DNA of 64,000 bases from NCBI RefSeq assembly GCF_011386835.1, contig NC_088797.1, positions 98,280,264 to 98,344,263 on the forward strand. The letters are read 5' to 3'. The stretch's first letter is position 1. Each line of letters starts with the position of its first letter. Source of the DNA: Chrysemys picta bellii. Lineage: Eukaryota > Chordata > Testudines > Emydidae. Made by a program: the position numbers and the translations under genes. Below the pieces are notes generated by a model, which saw nothing but the letters and a program-made list of their open reading frames with translations, was not told the origin of the DNA and ran no database searches. Positions 49,691 to 61,051 of the stretch are shown piece after piece.

Positions 49691-50534
49691 CAAGGGTATG
49701 TCTACACTGTGAAATTAGGTCAATTTAGTAGAAGTCGATTTTTTAGAAATCTATTTGATACAATCGATTGTGTTTGTCCCCACTAAACGCATTAAGTCGG
49801 CGGTGTGCGTCCACAGTACCGAGGCTAGCGTCAACTTTCGGAGTGTTGCACTGTGGTAGCTATCCACAGTTCCCGCAGTCTCTGCCACCCATTGGAATTC
49901 TGGGTTGAACTCCCAATGCCTGATGGGGCAAAAACATTGTCGTGGGTAGTTCTGGGTACATGTCATCAGGCCCCCTTCCCTCCCTCCGTGAAAGCAACGG
50001 CAAAAAATCATTTCTCGCCTTTTTTCCTGGGTTACCCATGCAGACGACATACCATGGCAAGCATGGAGCCTGCTCAGCTCACTGTCATTGTATGTCTCCT
50101 GGGTGCTGCTGGCAGACGCGGTACTGCAGTGCTACACAGCAGCATCCCCTTGGCCTTGCCTTGCAGACAGCAGATGATACAATACGACTGCTACTGTTGT
50201 CGTCGTCCCGTGGGTGCTCCTGGCCAACCTTGGTTAGGTTGTTCGGGGGTGCCTGGCCAGACATGGGTGCTCCTGGCCGGCCTTGGTGAGGTCGGTCAGG
50301 GGCGCCTAGACAAAAATGGGAATGACTCCAGGTCATTCTCTTCTTTAAGTTTCGTCTAATGGAGATTCAGTCCTGCCTGAATATCATGCCAACTGGAGGG
50401 TTCTGCCTCAGGCTGCTCTCCCAGTCGGCAGCACCGCGCGGTCGCATCTACCCCAGCCTATCCCTTGCTCCCATGGCTCATGAAGTCTGGACAGTAGTAA
50501 GGAGCAGTTCAACTATAGGCTGAGCAAGTGCATA

Positions 50535-50828
50535 ATGGTGGTAGAATGTGCCTTTGGACATATAAAAGCACGCTGGCGCAGTTTACTGACTCGGTTAGAC
50601 CTCAGCGAAACCAATATTTCCATCGTTATTACTGCTTGCTGTGTGCTCCACAATATCTGTGAGAGTAAGGGGGAAACGTTTATGGTGGGGTGGGAGGTTG
50701 AGGCAAATCGCCTGGCCGCTGATTACGTGCAGCCAGACACCAGGGCGGTTAGAAGAGCACAGCAGGGTGCGCTGCGCATCAGAGAAGCTTTGAAAACCAG
50801 TTTCATGACTGGCCAGGCTACGGTGTGA
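50535..50828 (+). pseudogene. Harbinger transposase, C-terminal remnant
   Basis: 97 codons: VVECAFGHIKARWRSLLTRL, then VITACCVLHNICE, the HARBI1-type E-x-A/C-F-G-x-x-K-x-R-W and C-V-L-H-N blocks that contain the last acidic catalytic residue. The N-terminal two thirds with the first catalytic aspartates are absent. Confidence 0.85.
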
Positions 50829-51065
50829 AAGTTCTTTTTGTTCCTCCTTGATGAAAACCCACCCCCTTGGTTCACTCTACTTCCCTGAAAGCCAACCGCC
50901 CTCCCCTCCCCCCTTTGATCTCAGCTTGCAGAGGCAATAAAGCCGTTGTTTCAAATTCATGCATTCTTTATTAATTCATCACACAAATGGGATAACTGCC
51001 AAGGTAGCCTGGGAGGGGTGGGGGAGGTGGGAAGCACATGGGTGGGGTAGTTGTATGGGCACCCC

Positions 51066-51353
51066 CTAGAATGACATGCAGCTCATCATAGAAGCAGCAT
51101 GTCTGGGGCTCTGACCCGGAGCGGCCGTTTGCCTCTCTGGTTCTTTGGTAGGCTTAACGCAGCACTGCTGTGGGTCCCTGTTATAACCTCTGTCCTTCAT
51201 GCCCTTGGAGATTTTTTCAAATATTCCAGCATTTTGTCTTTTGGAACGGAGTTTGGATAGCACGTATTCGTCTCCCCATACAGCGATCAGATGCAGTACC
51301 TCCCGTTCGGTCCATGCTGGAGCTTTTTTGCGATTCTGGGACTCCATGGTCAC
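51066..51353 (-). pseudogene. Harbinger-associated SANT/Myb-like protein, fragment
   Basis: Minus-strand frame with PAWTEREVLHLIAVWGDE and IFEKISKGMKDRGYNRDP, the trihelix/Myb-SANT-like domain found in the second gene of vertebrate Harbinger elements. It then runs out of frame (VKPTKEPERQ...). In intact elements this protein helps the transposase reach the nucleus and bind ends. Confidence 0.85.
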
Positions 51354-51703
51354 CTGTGCTGATCAGCGCGCTACGCTGGCCAAACAGGAAATGAAATTCA
51401 AAAGTTTGCAGGGCTTTTCCTGTCTACCTGGCCAGTGCATCTGAGCTGAGAGTGCTGTCCAGAGCGGTCACAATGGAGTACTCTGGGATAGCTTCCGGAG
51501 GCCAATACCATTGAATTGCATCCACACTACCCCAAATTCGACCCAGCAGGGTCGATTTCAGCACTAATCCCCTCATTGGGGAGGAGTACAGAAATCAAGC
51601 CCTTTAGGTCGACAAAAATGGCTTTGTCATGTGGATGGGTGCAGGCTTAAATCGATCTAACACTCGACCTAATTCGACCTAAACTCGTAGTGTAGACCAG
51701 GGC

Positions 51704-52149
51704 CAAGATGCAGTTCCCAGTCCCTAACTATTCCAATATCAATTGAGAAGCATGTCCAAAAAATTGAGTATTCTAAGAAATAGGTGTCATTCATATTTAG
51801 TAATGGTATTTGAAGGTCAAGGGATTCAGGTACATTATTTGTCCGTGATTTTAATGACCCATCCTTTGTGTGGTCTTTTATGTACCTCTAATTCCACATT
51901 GTTTTGCACATGCTAGACCTATCACAAAACTAACATAATACCGTGATGATGGGTACCTTATAAATGTAAGTAATCAAATAATAATGATTTTGATTTTAAG
52001 GCATTTTTCTGATTATTATGCAAGAACTACATTTCACTCACTGCTTTATTTTTCTGTGCACATGTAATACAATAATTCAGTTTTCAGAACTCACCTATCT
52101 GCTTTTCATTGTCAGCACAGGTACACAGGCATATGCAAGAGTTTTTTTA
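51704..52149. other. Intergenic, nothing recognised
   Basis: AT-rich stretch between two repeats. Confidence 0.4.
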
Positions 52150-52660
52150 AGACAGTGGAAGAAATTAGAAAAGAGCTGAGAGCTAGTTTAATGAAGAAGG
52201 TGGAATTAATGTGGCCACGGGCTTTTCTTGTGGCCACAGCCTCCTGGGCTGTGATTGTGGGGGAAGGAAGAGAGGAGTGGGGAAGCAGCGCCCCCTTGCC
52301 CTCCCTGTTGCTCCTGGATGCACCGCCTTGGTGTTGGCTGCTAGGGCTGCAAGCAGGGGTTGGGCCGTGCCCCCTCTGGAGACAGCTGGGTCCCGATATC
52401 TCCCCCAGCACCACCACCCCCCAATTGCCCCTGGCCCCTGCTTAATTTGTCCCCAGGTTTGCTGGGGCTGAGTTAAGTACACTGTCAAAAGTGATATTTG
52501 TGTGTTTGTTAATACCACTTTTAACAGCAGATTTACTAGCTAGCAATAAATAAATTACAATGATTTGGATGTGTATATGTGCATCTTTATTTGTTTTTCC
52601 TAAAGGTCATTAAGTATTTTAGGAAAAAGTGTGAGGCCACCAAAAAAATTGTCCTGAGAA
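52150..52660. repeat. Unclassified GC-rich dispersed repeat
   Basis: A GC-rich block (gtggccacagcctcctggg ... gcccctggcccctgctta) flanked by AT-rich DNA, with both strands open for about 100 codons through composition. Looks like a non-autonomous DNA element; ends not found. Confidence 0.35.
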
Positions 52661-53282
52661 CCCCTGGAATAGAAGGTATATCAATAGGCTTTGTGTGTCA
52701 GTCATATTGGATTCCATATCAAAGGAATTTTAATTTTATAGGATAAACTACAGCACATTAACTAACTGAGTTTGAGGAAAAAGTTCAGTGCCTAATGAAC
52801 CAGTTGAATTTTCTGTGTATAATCACATTCTTAAAGAAAAAGTTTTGCTGGTATTTAGCAGAGTCTAGGATAAAGGCAAAAATGTGTGTGTGTTTTTTAA
52901 AACACCAGTTGAATACCAAAATAATATCTAAAGGACTGGATAGCAAGCGTAGAGAAGCCTTGCTGAAATGATAGATGCTGCAAAATTCAAAATAAACGCT
53001 GCTTTTAAGTGAGGTAATTTTCTTTGGTTTATTGAAAGGTGGTATCTACCCCTCTTATGGTATATAATTGTGTTCTGTTAAGGACATCATGTAAAAATTT
53101 CCTCTGCAAAATAGAGAAGGTAACAGTAATACAAGCAAAAGTTGAGACTGGGAGCATTCAGCAAAGTCAAGTGTAAGAAGGCGGCACAGTTTTGCTTACA
53201 GTATATTTACAGTCTACATGCAATTACTTTTTCCCAGTCAGAAATGTACAAAGAAACCTTAATAATGCTATTTTATTTCAAG

Positions 53283-54655
53283 CGACAAAGAGTCCTGTGG
53301 CACCTTATAGACTACAGAGCATAAGCTTTCGTGGGTGAATACCCACTTCGTCAGATGAATGTATTGGAAATTTCCAGAGGCAGGTATAAATATGCAGGCA
53401 AGAATCAGTCTAGAGATAATGAGGTGAGTTCAGTCAGGGAGGATGAGGCCCTCTTCTAGCAGTTGAGGTGTGAACACCAAGGGAGGAGAAACTGTTTTTA
53501 TAGTTGGCTAGCCATTCACAGTCTTTGTTTAATCCTGAGCTAATGGTATCAAATTTCCAAATGAACTGAAGCTCAGCAGTTTCTCTTTGAAGTCTGGTCC
53601 TGAGTTTTTTTTGCTGCAGGATGGCTACCTTTAAGTCTGCAATTGTGTGTCCAGGGAGGTTGAAGTGTTCTCCTACAGGTTTTTGTATATTGCCATTCAG
53701 AATATCTGACTTGTGTCCAATTATCCTTTTACGTGAGGACTGTCCAGTTTGTACATAGCAGAGGGGCATTGCTGGCTTATGATGGCGCATATTACATTGC
53801 TGGAAGTGCAAGTGAATGAACCGGTAATGTTGTGGCTGATCTGGTTGGGTCCTGTGATGGTGTCGCTGGTGTAGCTATGTGTGGCTTCGAGGTTTGTTGC
53901 ATGGATTGGTTCCTGAGTTAGAGTTACTATGGAGCGGTGTGTGGTTGCTGGTGAGAATATGCTTAAGGTTGGCGGGTTGTCTGTGAGCGAGGACTGGCCT
54001 GCCTCCCAAGGCCTGCGAAAGCCAGGGATCATTGTCCAGGATGGGTTGTAGATCACTGACGATGCGTTGGAGAGGTTTTAGCTGAGGACTGTAGGTGATG
54101 GCCAGTGGAGTTCTGTTGGTTTCTTTCTTGGGCTTGTCTTGCAGCAGGAGGCTTCTGGGTACACTTCTGGCTCTGTTGGTTTGTTTCCTTATTTCTTCGT
54201 GCGGGTATCGTAGTTTTGAGAATGCTTGGTGAAGATCTTGTAGGTGTTGGTCTCTGTCTGAGGGGTTGGAGCAAATGCGGTTGTACCTCTGCTCTTGGCT
54301 GTAGATGATGGATCGTGTGGTGTGTCCAGGATGGAAGCTGGAGGCACGAAGGTAGGCATAGCAGTCAGTGGGTTTTCGTTATAGGGTGGTGTTAAAATGA
54401 CCATCGCTTATTTGTACCGTGGTGTCTAGGAAGTGGACCTCCCATTTAGATTGGTCCAGGCTGAGGTTGATGGTGGGGTGGAAGCTGTTGAAATTGTGGT
54501 GGAATTCTTCCACAGTCTCCTTCCCATGGGTCCAGATGATGAAGATGTCATCAATGTAGCGTAGGTAGAGAAGGGGTGTGAATGGACGAGAGCTGAGGAA
54601 GCGTTGTTTCAGGTCAGCCATAAAAACGTTGGCATATTGTGGAGCCATGTGAGAA
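53283..54655 (-). mobile_element. Penelope-like retroelement, 5'-truncated, minus strand
   Basis: On the minus strand, in order: reverse transcriptase with catalytic YIDDIF (54379-54648 frame), YNENPLTAMPTF-like block, then a GIY-YIG-type endonuclease region (YVQTGQSSRKRIIGHKSDI, then PVGEHFNLPGH and ISSGLNKD; 53434-53811 frame). This is the gene order of Penelope-like elements. The frames are broken by shifts. The 3' end carries gaatacccacttcgtcagat (plus-strand 53337-53357), shared with 55335-55508. Confidence 0.88.
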
Positions 54656-54743
54656 CTGTTTCATTCAAGCCAAAATAAAATGTTTAATTTCAATTTCAAA
54701 AATTTAAAGAAACATAAAATTAAAGGAAATTTTGAAACACAAT

Positions 54744-55756
54744 TGTGACGTTGCAGTCTATGATTTTATAAAAATATGCTAATGAGTGAATATAATGTAA
54801 CTGGAATATGCTTCATGCAAAAGGTCTCTTGTAAGGTATCATTACAAAGCTTATAATCTACTGAGTGTGTTCATTCTATTTCTATAAATGTATCACTCTT
54901 GTATTTAAAACTAGAAATATGAAATATAACTCTAAGGGCCTATTGTAAGTATGCAAAGTGTGGGCAATTAATGGCGGTTTGGAATCTTGATAGCTCCCAT
55001 CAACCAGGACAATTAACTGTGGATGGCTCTGTTTGCAGGTAGGCCTTCCTGTGAGTCAGGCTGGGAGGAATGAAGGCTTGGGGTCTTACAGTGACGTGAT
55101 CATGTCACCTGAACTGGAATCCATCTTTAACCTGGTGCTTTTCCAGTGAGGAGAGGTGGGAACCCAGAGGGACAAAGGATTCCTGCCTTATGCAAAAGAT
55201 ATATAAGTGGGTGGAACAGAACAAACAGGGAGCCATCATGAGGAATCCCCTAGCTACCACCTGAGCTGGAACAAGGGCTGTACCAGGGGACAGGATTGTG
55301 CCCAGACTAGGAAGATGTCCAGTCTGAGAAAAGCAACAAAGAGTCCTGTGGCACCTTATAGACTAACAGATTGTATTGGAGCATAAGCTTTCGTGGGTGA
55401 ATACTCACTTTGTCAGATGCATGTAGTGGAAATTTCCAGAGGCAGGTATAAATATGCAGGCATATGACTGATTCTTACCTGCATATTTATACCTGCCTCT
55501 GGAAATTTGGACCCCATTGAGAGTTGGGCATCTGAGTGTTAAAGACAGGAACACTTCTGCAAGCTGCTTTCAGTTAAGTCTGCAGCTTTGGGGCAAGTAA
55601 TTCAGATCCTGGGTCTTTGTTGGAGCAGACGGGTGTGTCTGGCTCAGCAAGACAGGGTGCTGGGGTCCCAAGCTGGCAGGGAGAGCAGGGGCAGAAGTAG
55701 TCTTGGCACATCAGGTGGCAGCTCCCACGGGGGTTTCTGTAATCTAACTCGTCACA
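54744..55756 (+). mobile_element. Solo LTR with intact target duplication
   Basis: Begins tgtgacg and ends cgtcaca; flanked by perfect 5-bp duplications acaat (54739-54743 and 55757-55761). A TATA box (gatatataag) lies near 55199. No internal genes remain, so recombination between two LTRs is the likely history. A Penelope fragment (about 55332-55508) interrupts it and replaces part of the 3' half. Described only as a non-coding remnant. Confidence 0.85.
55332..55508. mobile_element. Penelope-like fragment with a 31-bp inverted repeat
   Basis: Shares caacaaagagtcctgtggca and aagctttcgtgggtgaatac with the 3' end of the element at 53283. Arms 55430-55460 and 55478-55508 are exact 31-base reverse complements. 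It is inserted in the solo LTR. Confidence 0.85.
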
Positions 55757-55761
55757 ACAAT

Positions 55762-56395
55762 CATTTCTAAACAAAAAATAAAAACATTTCATTTCAAAAT
55801 GTGTCAAAACAAAATGTTTGTTTTTCAGAAGCTTTTAGTTTTTTTCTAAAAAAAGCAAAATCAACATAAATTTGCAAAACGTTTTGGTGTTGATGAACCT
55901 ACATTTTTCACTGAAAAAAGTTTGTTGAAAAATTTTGCCCAGCCCTTGCTTTGGGACTACTCGAGTAGAACAGAACAACTGTTTTAAAGGCATTTTGTTC
56001 AGTTTGAAGGCGGTACTGTGGGAGTAGCTGGAGAATGTCAGATCATTCTATTTATTGTACTAGAAGCTAGACCACAGTTGGTAAGTGACTCATTTAAATG
56101 ACGTGCAGAACCATTTTCAGTTTTTTTAAGAGCAGACTTTTAGTACAAAGATTTAGACTGTCCTGCTTTATCATATACTAATCAGAAACTAATTCTTCAA
56201 ATTTGACTTCAGTAAATTTACAGCAGTGAAATATGAGGGGAAACAACATTTAATTTAAAAATAGTACAAGGCATGTAATGCTTGTGAAAGTTGCCTGCTT
56301 GACAGCACTGTAGACTGAAGTGCTGTTTATCCTCATAACAGAAGAGTAAAGCCACCTCCTCAAGCTACCCCATGTCTCCACATTGTAGGAATTAT
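55762..56395. other. Intergenic, nothing recognised
   Basis: AT-rich; some self-similar T/A-rich sequence around 55800-55940 could be an old repeat. Confidence 0.35.
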
Positions 56396-56399
56396 GGAG

Positions 56400-56800
56400 A
56401 ACTGCGATTACTGAGCAAACCAATCATCCATCTAGTTTGATATCCTGGGTCAAAGCTGGATGCTTTACAGTATCAAGTAAAATCCCCACAAGTCCTTGAA
56501 ATTCAGTTATAGTTAAAATAACAGCAAATAGTGTTTTTATTCAGGTAGGCATCTAATTGTTTTTTTTTTATTTGACTACTACTAACAAGTACCCAGTGGC
56601 ACTGAGTTCCAGAGGTTAACAATACATTATGTGAAAAGGTATTTTCTTTAAATTTGTTTGCTTTTAATCTCATCAAACAAATAGAAAAATGTAAATAGGG
56701 ACATCTGGCTAGATTTCTCTGTACCACTCAACACATTTAATCCTAGTATGTTACAGAAATTGATTACTCTTTTCCCTCTCCCACAATCACTTGTGTCAGG
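56400..56800 (-). mobile_element. Old CR1 LINE fragment, minus strand
   Basis: Parallels the copy at 30555-31065: gagttccagaggttaacaat then aaatttgtttgcttttaatc in the same order, more degenerate. Confidence 0.5.
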
Positions 56801-57039
56801 ATATGTCCCTGATTGGTTACAAAGTAAATAAAACAGAAAACCAAAGGGATAAAACTACCCCTAACGTTGATAAGTAATTATTTTAATACTTAAAAAGAAT
56901 GTCCATCCCAAGTCTGGACTCTGCAACACAGCTCCAACTGTAACAGCACTACTGTCTAGCACTAGTGACCCTGTATCACTATCTATAGCTCTGACCCTTC
57001 AAAGGATCTAAGATGGAAGAGCAATTCTGCTCAGTCTTC

Positions 57040-57700
57040 TAGTGTCACAATTCAGGGCAACTGTACCTGTATTCCCTCTCTATGGCCCAGCAAGGGCACA
57101 CCGGCTTAAAGGCTTCGAGCTCCTCAGCAGTCATCTCTCTCCCTCCTGACCCGACTTTTTACAGGATGCTCAGTTAACACCCTACACTGCGTTATTCAAA
57201 GCAAGTTAAACTGCCTAATCAGGCCATCATCTGCACTTTGCTTACTCTTTGAAGGCTATGAATAATGAAATTGCCCACAGGTATAAGTCACCACACAGCT
57301 CTTTCTAAGCAAGCACATTTATTCTCAAGGTGAAAACATTAGAGAGAAAACATAAAAACATATGCACATGCTCATAAGCTTACTAGAGATCACCCCTCCA
57401 ACACCAGCAGGGACTCTGTGAGGAGTCAATCCTTCAAACTCCAGCAAGAGTTTTTGCTGTGGTTACAAGTTCATAATAGCCTCAGCGCAGAACAAGCACG
57501 TTTACCACACATCAGCCTGTTTCTTTATACATCTTGGCCCTTTGAACTTTAGCCTTTGGAAACAGGTAATCAGCAGACAATGGTTCTCTTAGGGCGTAGG
57601 GTCAAGAGGTTGGGTTTTCTGAATAATTTGTGGAGGGCCTTTGCATTCACTTCCCCCCCATATGTTTCCCAGGAATTCTACTTCACACATATTGTCCCAA
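57040..57700 (-). mobile_element. LTR-like repeat, minus strand
   Basis: On the minus strand there is a TATA-like gatgtataaag (near 57527) followed downstream by an aataaa (near 57318), the order expected of an LTR. Ends not defined; no internal genes. Confidence 0.4.
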
Positions 57701-57839
57701 AAGATCATTTTTGTCTGCTGCAGTACTCAATATAGTCCTTTGATCATCCAACCCTACAATTATACATAACCTTTGCATTTAACACAATTGACTCCATAGA
57801 TACGTAATCTTAATTCAGTAAGGTTTTTCAGTGATATTG

Positions 57840-59440
57840 CAGGAAATTGACATATCTGTCACAAGTAGGAATCTACATGAACACAGAAGTCCACTTTTGT
57901 CCCAACACAGATCATGGAATTCATTGGAGCTACACTGGACTCTATCAGGGCCAGAGCTTATCTCCCTCAAGACAGATTCCAGTTGATGAACAATTCAATC
58001 AGTCAGTTCAGAAAGAGCCTACAAAAGTTGGTTCATTCATGTCTCATCTTCCTGGTCGACATGGTGTCCTGTTCTTGTGACAGCTTCTTTAATACTCCAG
58101 CTCCACTGTCTACAAGCTTGGCTTTGGCTAATACACCTGTCAAGCAGTCACACTATGGACAAGTTAGTCACGCTTCCCCCGTGCCCCCTCCTCCCGCCCC
58201 CAGGGTGAAGGATGCTCTCCAGTGCATGGGAGTCCCCTTCTCACTGTCTCCACCCCAGAAGACATTGATCACATATGCCTTCCCAGTAGGGTGGGGCACC
58301 CATCTGAATGGGCATACAGCACAAGGAACATGGACTCCACGGGAGTCCAGGATGCACATAAAACTCCTGAAACTGAGAGCTGTCTTAGAAGCCTGCAAAC
58401 AATTCTTACTGGTCATACACTCCTAGCACATCCAGGTAACATCAGACAACATGACGACATTGTTCTACATCAACAAGCAAGGGGTAACATGATTTACCTC
58501 TTTTTGCATAAAGGCAGTCAATCTGTGGAACTAGTGTATTCGACACCAGATCACCCTATCAGCAGTACACCTCCCAGCAATACACAACACACTAGCACCA
58601 GCCTCAGCAGGCATTTCTCCCTTGACCACTAACAAGAACTACATGATTCTGTGGTGAAGAGCATATTCAGATAATAGGGATCTTCCTCCTGGGATCTGTT
58701 TGCATCACAAGAAAACAGGAAATGCAAGATATACTACTCTGGGGGGGAGGTTTCAAATTCAGGACTCCAGAGGAGATGCTCTCTTATTCATACAATATGC
58801 TTTCCCCTCCTTCCCACTGCCCCACCCATCAGCAAGAATTACCTTGACCGCTCAGGAAGACCCAGCAGGACAGGGCAGTGATCATCTTCATTGCTCCCAG
58901 CTGGCGCAGATAGTTTTGGTTCCCCAGCCTTCTCCAGCTGTCAGCCGCTTCACCTATCAGCATCCAACCTTCCCATGCCTCTTGACACAGAACACACGCA
59001 AGATCAGACATTTCAACCTGGACTTCCTCTGCCTCACAGCTTGGTATTTGGAGTTGAACCTAGAGCAGACATGTTCAGTAGCTATTCAAACCATCCTTAA
59101 CAACAGGAGGAAGAAATGTACCAGAAAACGTTACCTAGCTAAATTCAAGAGATTTTCTGTTTGGGTTCAACATCACCAAATGTCCCCAGAAGAATCAGAC
59201 AGTCCCACCATTTTAGACTATCTGCCCTTCTTGAAGACCTCAGGTCTTTCCTTTAGCTCTCTGTGGGTACACTTGGCAGTGATGCACCTGTCACCCTTCA
59301 ATTGACAACCACTGAATTTTCACCCATTCAGTGACTGTACATTTTCTAAAGGGTCTAGGCAAAACCATCCCTCCCATGAGGAAACCTGCCAAGCCATAGG
59401 ACCTTAATTTTGCAGTCCCTGACTCAGAACATCTTTATTG
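57840..59440 (+). mobile_element. DIRS-type element, degenerate, second copy
   Basis: Reverse transcriptase end (MEFIGATLDSIRARAYLPQ), RNase H (WGTHLNGHTAQGTW, then MHIKLLKLRAVLEACK), then the N-terminal core-binding part of the tyrosine recombinase (LAKFKRFSVWVQHH, PTILDYLPFLKTSGLSFSSL). The catalytic part of the recombinase is missing. Related to, but clearly different from, the copy at 32 kb. Confidence 0.85.
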
Positions 59441-59536
59441 TCAGACTACATTTAAAAGGTACAATGTCTGCTTAGTTGTATGCTATCAAACATATACATA
59501 CCTTTACTACAAGCAATGTGATTATTACTGGAAATG

Positions 59537-59572
59537 ACAGGTTTCAGAGTAGCAGCCGTGTTCTTTTTACTG
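59537..59572. mobile_element. Tiny Penelope/turtle-repeat end
   Basis: gacaggtttcagagtagcag followed by ccgtgtt is a widespread turtle repeat end that I associate with Penelope-like copies. Only about 35 bases remain. Confidence 0.4.
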
Positions 59573-59698
59573 GAAATGTAGAGAAAAGAATGCTCTATAT
59601 AGTTTACTTTGTGTATTTGATGGCATTGTGCTTAGTCAGTCATTTACTCAGCTTCTTTACTTTCACCTGTACAAAACTGGAAAATGTGATGGTATATA

Positions 59699-59716
59699 AA
59701 AAAAAAAAAAAAAATG
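59699..59716. repeat. Poly(A) run
   Basis: About 17 consecutive A after tatat; simple repeat, not tied to a recognised retrocopy. Confidence 0.8.
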
Positions 59717-59879
59717 GCAGGGAAACATCAGTAAAGATATTACATGAATCTACCTTCAACTCCCTTGCAACTGACTTCATTAAGTGGACATTGCCTTTTA
59801 AAAGCAAACATATATCATTGCATATTCACTTATGGACACAAAAAAAATTATGTGTGATGAAAAAATGAAGCCAAACTTC

Positions 59880-61045
59880 CAGTGTATTATAAACACCACA
59901 TTGTACAACGGTGCAGGAATTGAAGGTGGACACTCACACGTGATCCTTTGAGCCAGGAGAGAGGTAGCATTCCATATGGTGCTGCCGTGACTCTGACTGC
60001 TGCTATTTGTTTTAGTTACGTTAATTATTCAAGGGTTTCTGTCAGCAAGATTATATTTTATTGTAGCTGGAAGCGCAAGTCCTTTTAAATTTACACAACT
60101 GAAGAATAGAATGATTCAGTGATCAAAAGCCAAGAATCTTTCCAGTTTGATAGTTTGTCAGTAATTGGTTTCCAACTGTATTATAGTAAAGGCCGTTTGT
60201 ATTTATACAATGAAAGGCCTTCTCTTGCAAGCACTTATGCCTAAGCATAACTTTAATCAGCTGAGTAGTCCTGTTGGCCTCAGAATATTCATGTGAGTAA
60301 AGTTAGTTACAGCTGTACATAGGTATCAACAGGAAAGAACACGGAAGTAGAGTGAAGCATGGCCTGTACTGTATGACCTGAGAAACTCAGATTCTGCTAG
60401 ATTGGCTTAATATTTGGAGCCCAGTGACTAATGGGGTCTCATTTTAAATAGGTCCACATATGTACCCATTCTTGATGGGAGAATGAGAGAATTGCTGTTA
60501 CAGAAAGAAAAAAATTTCAAACATCACTTGTTCTTGTGCTGCCTGCCCCACAGGTAAGCTCTGGCAGAAAGACTTACTACAGTTAAGGATCCCAAATTCT
60601 GGATTTCTCAGGGTTCTGTTCACCAAAATCTATGCTGTTCCTCTTCCCATTCAATTCTGACTTTTTCCATACAGTTCTACTGTAGGCAGAATGACTTGCC
60701 AGAAAGACTCGTTTTAAAAAAAAAAAATCCTACTATAGCTGGTAAGCTATTTCAGAACCACTTTTTGTATTTCTTTCTCAGATGTAGCTATACACTGGAT
60801 ACAATATTGTTGAAGTGTACAATATTCTGGCTTATGTTATGGATTATTTTTTTTTAAAACCCTCCCTGCACAATTTCCTTCCTGTTTTGTTTTTATAAAT
60901 AGACTCCTGCCACAGGAGAGCAGTGGAGAGAACCTTCAAGTTCAAGAGCTGTGGTAGGAATGAAGTTACACATCAGTTATTTCAGGCATTTAAATAAAAC
61001 AAAACAAACCAGACACAGGCAGCAGATGATTTACTCAAAACTAGT
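59880..61045. other. Intergenic, nothing recognised
   Basis: Space between the last transposon debris and the proposed CCNJ 3' end. A short piece near 60255-60310 (gtagtcctgttggcctcaga) may be a small inverted-repeat fragment. Confidence 0.4.
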
Positions 61046-61051
61046 TTTATT
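61046..61051 (-). terminator. Candidate poly(A) signal for CCNJ (minus strand)
   Basis: Plus-strand tttatt, i.e. AATAAA on the minus strand, followed downstream on that strand by unremarkable sequence. Other minus-strand AATAAA-like sites occur in the region, so this is one candidate. Confidence 0.35.

Larger units (their letters stand above)
49694..51703. mobile_element. PIF/Harbinger DNA transposon, degenerate (about 2.0 kb)
   Basis: Inverted ends gggtatgtctacact / agtgtagaccagggc, possible 3-bp duplication caa on both sides. It holds remnants of both typical genes: a transposase C-terminal part (50535-50828, plus) and a SANT/Myb-like DNA-binding protein (51066-51353, minus). Repeated ttaggtcgatt/aattcgacct-like sub-terminal sequence also fits. 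A T-rich middle part of the transposase is deleted. Confidence 0.85.

Noticed and set aside
52112..52518. Overlapping 86-111-codon frames on both strands
   Set aside because: Over a GC-rich repeat with no recognisable domain or splice context.
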